Shown here one piece after another: positions 58,101 through 64,000 of a DNA stretch of 64,000 bases. Every line of letters starts with the position of its first letter. Position 1 is the first letter of the stretch. Both the position numbers and the translations under genes were made by a program. The stretch comes from Dioscorea cayenensis subsp. rotundata (Eukaryota; Streptophyta; Magnoliopsida; Dioscoreales; Dioscoreaceae): positions 25,661,916 through 25,725,915 of the forward strand of contig NC_052489.1 of assembly GCF_009730915.1 (NCBI RefSeq). Reading direction: 5' to 3'. The notes below the pieces were generated by a model. The model searched no databases, was not told where the DNA came from, and saw nothing but the letters and a program-made list of their open reading frames with translations.

Positions 58101-58640
58101 TAAAAGCTACTGAAACCCCAAAAAATAGTAAATCAACTGAGGAGAAAAAGAAATCATCAGAAAAAGATTCTGCTGAAAAGGACACAGAGGCTAGTATCTC
58201 CATTCTTAACATACAGGTTGGTATCATTCGCAAGGCATGGAAGCATCCATCTGCGGACAGGTACTTGTTGCTTATTTGTAGTGGGTATTTTTAACTTTGA
58301 GAGATGATTTCCAATCCTTGTATGCAGTTTATTGGTTGAGGAGATTGACTTGGGTGAAGGCAACTTGCGACAAGTTGTTAGCGGTCTTGCAAAGTATTGT
58401 AGCCCTGAGCAACTCACTGTAAGAATGCTACTCTTCTCCAAACAGCATTTCATAATTTTTACATCAGATTCTTCTTTTAAACGAACAAGTGTAAAGAAAT
58501 CTTATTGCTGACTTTTTTTTATTTTGAAAAATTACTGTATGAGTTCCTTATACTACCTTGGTCAAATGCAGAATCGTCGTGTTGTGCTGATTTCAAATGT
58601 AAAGCCAGGAAAACTTCGAGATGTGATGTCTGCTGGCTTG
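54645..58640 (+). CDS. Arc1p/AIMP1-like tRNA-binding cofactor, 3' end missing from the window
   Basis: Nine exons are seen: 54645-54734, 55689-55793, 55877-56047, 56359-56424, 57036-57101, 57409-57522, 58082-58260, 58328-58418, 58572-58640. All are in phase, giving about 287 residues so far. The N-terminal part (LKQLNEDLNQRAVLLGDGLK, PSEADIIVFSAVHS, FPNLMRWMDYIQ) is a GST-C-like domain as in multisynthetase cofactors. A Lys/Glu/Ser-rich linker (KSTEEKKKSSEKDSAEKD) leads into an EMAPII/tRNA-binding OB fold (ILNIQVGIIRKAWKHPSAD, VVSGLAKYCSPEQL, NRRVVLISNVKPGKLRDVMS). The usual next piece (VLCAS...) was not found before 60.3 kb, and a decayed gypsy element fills the intron from there. The last exons probably lie beyond 64000. 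The likely role is tRNA delivery to methionyl-tRNA synthetase in the cytosol. Confidence 0.87.
55094..55126. repeat. (TA)n microsatellite in intron 1 of the Arc1p-like gene
   Basis: About 16 uninterrupted TA units. Confidence 0.9.
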
Positions 58641-58686
58641 GTATGTGTACTTAAGTATTACTGCTCGTCATCTTTTAAAATTTTAT

Positions 58687-58727
<41 letters not shown>

Positions 58728-60200
58728 AACATCTACTGCTTGACGTGCTGTTGTGTGTGTGTGAGATACCCAACTGTGAAAATGCCTTTTGACATTCCAG
58801 AAATGGTTACCATTTTCAGATGTTACACACAAATAATGGAGTATTGTTGGAAGAGCTGTGCTAAGTCTGGTCTACCTATAATGCTTCATCTATTTCTACT
58901 GATAGTCAATCTCCTCTTTTTTTCCTCTCTTCTTCCTATACAAATTTTCCTGCCTAACTTTGAAGCTTTAGAAAAGCATATTTACCCATTCCATTCTTCT
59001 TTTTCTTCTTTTTTTTTTCTGAAAAAAAAAAATGTTTGCCTGGTATTGGTGGATCAAATTGCAGAATTTCTTCACTAAATTAATGGCAAGTATAAGGGGT
59101 GGTCAAAACTTATTGTATCATCGCAGCTGTTGGTTGATTGGTATGTGTACCGCATGGTCAATTTCCTCATCTTACAAAATTTTTCAGTTTATTGTTTTCT
59201 TCTTGTGTGGGATTTAGGGAATAGAGACCCTTAGTTTGAGGTTCGGCCTGGTTCTTTGACTTCTTCCCTGTCTTCTGAGTTCAATATAACTGTGAACCTG
59301 GTACTTGACTATTTAGTTGGTATTGCTCATTATTTGGGTTTGATATGCACCATACATGTCATTTAGTCTTGAGATTTCATGTTTTTATCAAATGAATTAT
59401 GTCACTATTTAATTGAACTGAGTATCATGTGTATAATAAACTTTTCCTAGCCCTGGCATGCACTCACTGCTTATTCATGTATGTGTTTTCATGTGGTTCT
59501 CTTACCTGGAAAACTAGGGGCCAAATTAGACTTTACTGATTGACTTGAGATTAAAGGCTTATAATGACAAATCTGTTTATGCATGAACATCAAGCTTGAT
59601 TTGGATATATTTTTAGACTGTTAGATGGTATACCCAGCCCATTGTTGAATTTTAGTGCGCTATGCCATTTCTTGGGGTTTTTGAAAAGAATAGAAGTGAA
59701 ACTACAAGTCATCAATTCACTCCAACATGGAGTTGATGTCTCAGTTGAGAGCTATCTTTTACATTGAATATTGCTCTCACCTCTCTGGACCATATTGTAT
59801 GTGCACAGAAGATCTTTCATTGTCCATAAATACAGCTTACGTGTTGAATATATGAAAAATACATCGCCATGCAAGTCATTGCTCGAAATACTTTTGAACA
59901 GTCTAGCAGGAGCCCTTTCAGATGCTATATGTAAATTATGGCTTGTGAAATCTGGTCCACCTGCCATGCTCTATTGGCAATCTATCTCCTTTTCCATCTT
60001 CTTTGAGAGGATAACAGTGGTGTTGATGCAGGATGTGGGATATCTTCTGAGAATTTTCAGAGAAAAGAAGGAAGGAGATGAGATAGGAGAGAATAAAGAT
60101 AGAGAAGAAGGATTTAGGCCAAAAGATGCCTTCATTCCATTCATTTCCCATTCATATAGGCGATCCCTTACAGCCATTGTAACAACCTGTCCGTACAGGC
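58641..60200. other. intron sequence after the last visible exon of the Arc1p-like gene
   Basis: This contains a run of about 34 Ts (58686-58720) and AT-rich sequence. No further exon of the Arc1p-like gene was recognised. Part of the right end may already belong to the LTR of the second gypsy element. Confidence 0.45.
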
Positions 60201-60433
60201 ATTTTGTCAAGCATCTTATATGCCAGGACAATAGGGGCTGCTGTAACAACCTTGCTAACCAATTGATTCCCTCTAATTACAATCATATATCATCATACTA
60301 CTAATTCCATACTGAGAATTAAGAATACTATTTCATAACAAAATCTCTGAATTTTGTGTGTGAACAACCCCGAATCTTCCGCGCACTCCTCCTGACGGTT
60401 TTGCAGCCCACACATGGAGATGCTTTCGCAACA
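60179..60433 (-). repeat. probable 3' LTR of the second gypsy element (distal end uncertain)
   Basis: By comparison with the young element, where the chromodomain is followed by a G-run then TGTTACG, the minus strand here reads GGCCGGGGCAAT then TGTTGCG from 60433. That is the likely LTR start. The other end should read TG on the plus strand; TGTAACAACC occurs at both 60179 and 60242, but neither could be confirmed because the partner LTR is outside the window. Confidence 0.35.
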
Positions 60434-60439
60434 ATTGCC

Positions 60440-62119
60440 CCGGCCTTCGAAATATCCTTGTCCTCAAGGATAAAATCCGGATAAGTATTCTTGAAATCAA
60501 TAGCATTCTCCCAAGTCGCATCCTCTTCAGCCTGATTGTTCCACTGGACTAAGACTTCCGAAATTACCTGTCCCTTTTAATAATATCTCTGGACTTAAGT
60601 ACCACTTTTGGCTCCAAGATTGGGTGCTGGTTCAAAAATTCCTCAGGCAAGGGATTTGTTGAAACTAATGGATCACCCACAAACTTTTTAAGTTTGGAGA
60701 CATGAAAAACTGGATGTAGCTTCGCCGTCGATGGTAATTGCAAACGATATGCTACAGCGCCCACCCGTTCAGATACCTGGAATGGCCCATAAAAACGTCA
60801 AGACAACTTGTGAGAAGCTCGGCGTGCCAGAGAAGATTGCTGATACGGCTGCAGTTTAAGTAACACCCAATCACCATGACTGAATTGTATATCTGTTCTA
60901 CCAGCATTTGCTTGATTTCTCATGCGAGTTTGAGCTCTCAATAAATTCTCCCGCAGAGTAGCAAGTAGTGTCAACCTGTCAGTAAGAAGCTCATCCACTG
61001 ATGCGACGGTGGAGGTTCCCGCCAAATAATCAATTAAGGATGGGGGAGGCCGTCCGAAAATTGCTTCAAAGGGTGTCATTTTGATGGCGGAGTGCCAGGC
61101 AGTATTGTAATGCCATTCCGCCCATGGTAAATATCTCGACCACAGTCGGGGATTGTCGGCCGTGAAACATCTCAAATAATCTTCCAAATATCTATTTAAG
61201 ACCTCTGTTTGGCCGTCCGTCTGCGGGTGATAGGCGCTGCTCGTCGCCAACATTGTACCCTGAAGCTTAAACAATTCCCGCCAGAAATTAGACATGAAAA
61301 TTGTCTCTGTCGGAGATGATATGTGCCAGGATTCCATGTATTTTAATAACATCACGCACCATAATCTCGACCACCTGTGGAGCTGAAAAATTTGACCCAA
61401 GAGCTGAGAAGTGGCCATGTTTAGACAACCTGTCCACCACAACCATGATAGTCATCTTCCCATTGGAAGGTGGCAAAGCTGTTATAAAATCCATCGAAAT
61501 GGAATGCCATATCTGTCCTGGAATTGGGAGGGGTTGCAGCAGCCCTTGAGGAGCACGGTTAAATGGTTTAGTTGTTTGGCACACATGACACTGGGAAACA
61601 TAGTCTTGCACCGTTCTCCTGATTTCTGGCCAATAAAAAATACCGGTGATGCGCGCTAATGTGCGTTGTACCCCAGCATGTCCCCCAGTAGGAGTAAAGT
61701 GAAATTCCGCCAAGAGCAATGGTTGTAATGCTGAATTTGCAGGAATCCATAGTTTTCCCTTGAAAAAAAGGATACCGTCGCGAATTGTGAAATTAGGATG
61801 ATGTCCCGGATCGCGAGTCACGGCCTCAAGTAATGCCATTGTTTCTGGATGAGATTCATAAGTCTTGCGGATTGCATCCCAAAGAATCGGTTGCGGCCCA
61901 GATTCAGCAAACAGAGCATGACAGGACACTGTGAATTCGGGACAGGGCATCAGCAGGACCATTTAGAGTTCCTGGTTTGTATTCAATATCAAAGTCATAC
62001 CTGATTAACTTACAGAGTCATCTCTGCTGCTCTGGAGTTTGAATGTTTTGGTGAAGTAGTGCTCGAAGACTCTTGTGATCAGTTTGGACTGTGAATCGTC
62101 TTCCCAATAAGTATTGGCG
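60440..62119 (-). pseudogene. gypsy 2 RNase H end, integrase and chromodomain
   Basis: The frame is broken several times. The RNase H tail has further stops (about 62020). The integrase HHCC part (FTPTGGHAGVQRTLARITG, CHVCQTTKPF) and first core Asp (SMDFITALPPSNGKMTIMVV) are at 61288-61962. After a frameshift near 61300 the second half (AYHPQTDGQTEVLNRYLEDY) continues at 60798-61442. The tail with LHPVFHVSKLKKFVGDP and the chromodomain (EVLVQWNNQAEEDATWENA) follow in further frames down to about 60440. Confidence 0.88.
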
Positions 62120-64000
62120 TCATTTCTTAATGGCTTCAGTGATGGCGAACATTTCTCTGGCATATGTAGACGATGCTTGCAGACGGGAAGAGAGTTGCTT
62201 GCTAAAGTATGTAATAGGATGGCCATGTTGCAGTAAGACTGCTCCCACACCAGAGCCGGAGGCATCAATTTGCATGACGAACGGAAATTTAAAGTCAGGC
62301 AATTGAAGAACAGGGGTATTCATCAAGGCCTCCTGTAAATTGTGGAAAGCTCGAGTGGTCGCCGGAGTCCAAACAAAGGCGTCCTTCCTTAGTAAGTCAG
62401 TTAACGGAGCTGCCAGAGATGCATAGTGAGAGACAAACCTCCGGTAATAGCCACATAAGCCCATAAATCCCTGTAAAGCTCTGACAGAGGTTGGAATTGG
62501 CCAATCTCTAATAGTCGGAATTTTCTCCGGGTCAACAGAAACTCCATCGCCTGATATAACTTGTCCCAAATAACCCAAGGACGCGCGTCCAAACTCGTAT
62601 TTGGACAATTTCGCGAACAATTTGTGAATCTTCAGTCGAGAGAAAACCTCGCGAAGATGAAGCAAATGTGATTCCCAATCCTCACTGTAGATAAGAATAT
62701 CATCGAAGAAGATTAGAACAAATTTACGTAAAACTTGCCTGAATGATGAATTCATTAAGGATTGGAATGTCGAAGGAGCGTTTGAAAGCCTAAATGGCAT
62801 TACGAGGAACTCGTAATGCCCTTCATGGGTTCGGAAGGCTGTCTTCTCGATGTCACTCGGGTGAATCCGGATTTGATGATAACCAGCGCGAAGGTCAAGC
62901 TTGGAGAAGACGCGCGCGCCGGCAATCTCATCTAACAATTCCTCCACCGTTGGAATCGGGAAGCGATCCTTCACTGTAACGACGTTTAAAGCACGGTAGT
63001 CGACGCAAAAACGCCAAGTGCCGTCCTTCTTCTTAACCAGCAGTACCGGTGATGAAAAAGGGCTGGTGCTTGGCCGAATTATGCCATCCAACAGCATCTC
63101 GCTCACCAACTTCTCAATTTCCGATTTCTGGAAATGAGGATATCGATATGGCCTCACGTTTACGGGAGGCACACCGGGAATCAATGGAAGTCTGTGGTCA
63201 TGATCTCTTATCGGCGGTAACCCCGACGGTACCTGGAACACTGTGGAAAATTCAGAGAGTAGAGACTTGATCTCATTGAGGAAGACGATGGGTGCTTGAG
63301 GCCCGATTTTAGGATTTGGATCATTCTGAACTGACTCCACCGTCAATTGATAAAACTGGGCTGCATCCGCACTTGTCTTCCGAATTGATGCAGGTTGCGC
63401 CAAATCATATTGTAGGTTGGTTAGCCCACTTAAACGGATTCGGCGACCTTGATAAGAGAATTCCATCCATAATTGGTTATAGTCAAATAAAATAGGTCCC
63501 AGGTGTCGCATCCACTGAACCCCTAAGACCACATCTGCACCATAAATTGGTAGTAGAATCAAATCAACGGCGAAAATTGCGTCTTCTAGCTTCAGTTGGA
63601 CTCCCGTGCATTCTCCCCCGCACGTTAGAGTATCTCCATTACCCACAGTAACCTTCAAGTGGGAAGACGGTTGCACGGTGAGATTCAAGTGAGTCGCCAA
63701 GCGAGACTGGATGAAGTTATTCGTCGAACCACCGTCGACGAGTACCACGATATCCTTTCCATTAATAGATCCAGCTAATTTCAGAGTCGAAGGTACAAAC
63801 TGTCCCATGAGAGCATGGAAAGAGATGGACGGTGTTGGATCCATGGCGCTGTTCTCCTGAATGATCTCCACTGTTGGTTGTGGTTGGGCGAGAGATAGAT
63901 CGTCTTCGACACAATCAGAATCATCTTGTTCCACCATCAAACAAAGAAACAAAACTGGTTTGCACTTGTGACCTGGAGTAAATTGAGAATCGCAATTGAA
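62120..64000 (-). pseudogene. gypsy 2 protease-RT-RNase H part
   Basis: Open from the window end to a TGA at 62120-62122. It has a GAG knuckle at 63953-63998; protease with DGGSTNNFIQSRLA (about 63720), so again DGGS; RT with VDYRALNVVTVKDRFPIPT and FFDDILIYS (about 62700); and RNase H beginning IDASGSGVGAVLLQHGHP (about 62230). The TGA falls within RNase H after ITEAIKK, where the frame continues sensibly beyond it, so it is a premature stop. Confidence 0.9.

Larger units (their letters stand above)
60390..64000 (-). mobile_element. second Ty3/gypsy chromovirus, decayed, continues beyond the window
   Basis: Minus-strand pol sequence runs from the window end down to a chromodomain at about 60440-60560. 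Order: zinc knuckle (FNCDSQFTPGHKC, at the very end of the window), protease, RT, RNase H, integrase, chromodomain. Several stops and frameshifts are present, so this copy is older than the element at 44.3-50.3 kb. It appears to lie in an intron of the Arc1p-like gene, in antisense orientation. Confidence 0.92.

Noticed and set aside
59771-60304. 177-codon plus-strand open frame as a new gene
   Set aside because: No recognisable motif, position within an intron and next to the gypsy LTR; composition is not protein-like.

Overview
The window is nuclear DNA of a flowering plant. The evidence is AT-rich intergenic sequence full of TA and TAA microsatellites, intron-rich genes of plant-specific families (VAL-type B3 factor, PUB62/63 U-box protein, vicilin-like cupin, plastid-type EF-P), and dense plant transposons. 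I cannot name the species; a monocot is possible but unproven. No bacterial, organellar or CRISPR sequence was seen.

Layout. 1-54 holds only the start of a minus-strand gene cut by the window edge. 689-5171 is a Copia LTR retrotransposon (minus strand, TSD TTTCC). It lies inside a decayed minus-strand relic (about 5180-6030) that includes a recognisable Cys-rich exon of an extra-large G protein (XLG). 6.1-9.5 kb is intergenic, with three small DNA transposons: a TIR MITE, a hAT-type element with an 8-bp TSD, and a Mutator-type fold-back with a 9-bp TSD. 9553-12470 is a 5'-truncated LINE with poly(A) and TSD. 13.3-17.2 kb (+) is a two-TM acidic protein gene. 17.7-26.2 kb (-) is a 13-exon VAL (HSI2-like) repressor gene. 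28.8-30.9 kb (+) is a vicilin-like cupin gene. 31.8-36.6 kb (-) is an 8-exon PUB62/63-type U-box gene. 38.5-42.8 kb (+) is a 7-exon EF-P gene. 43.6-54.0 kb (+) is a single-pass membrane protein gene whose second intron carries a very young Ty3/gypsy chromovirus (44343-50319, LTRs identical by eye, TSD GTGGA). 54.6-58.6 kb (+) is the first part of an Arc1p/AIMP1-like tRNA-binding cofactor gene. About 60.4-64.0 kb (-) is a second, decayed chromovirus that runs off the window.

Exon models were built by hand from GT-AG (one GC-AG) junctions. Reading phase closes across every junction of the VAL (13 exons), U-box (8), EF-P (7), cupin (4), membrane-protein (4) and two-TM (2 coding exons) genes, which supports them strongly.

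Working together: there is no operon logic here. One functional link is plausible. VAL proteins repress seed-maturation genes through RY (CATGCA) elements, and the neighbouring vicilin-like gene has an RY element beside a G-box/ABRE within 100 bp of its start. In this copy the VAL frame has an in-frame TAG just before its EAR-type repression motif. That stop, and the young gypsy element lodged 4 bases inside a 5' splice site, are the two most notable observations. I found no wholly new biological system.
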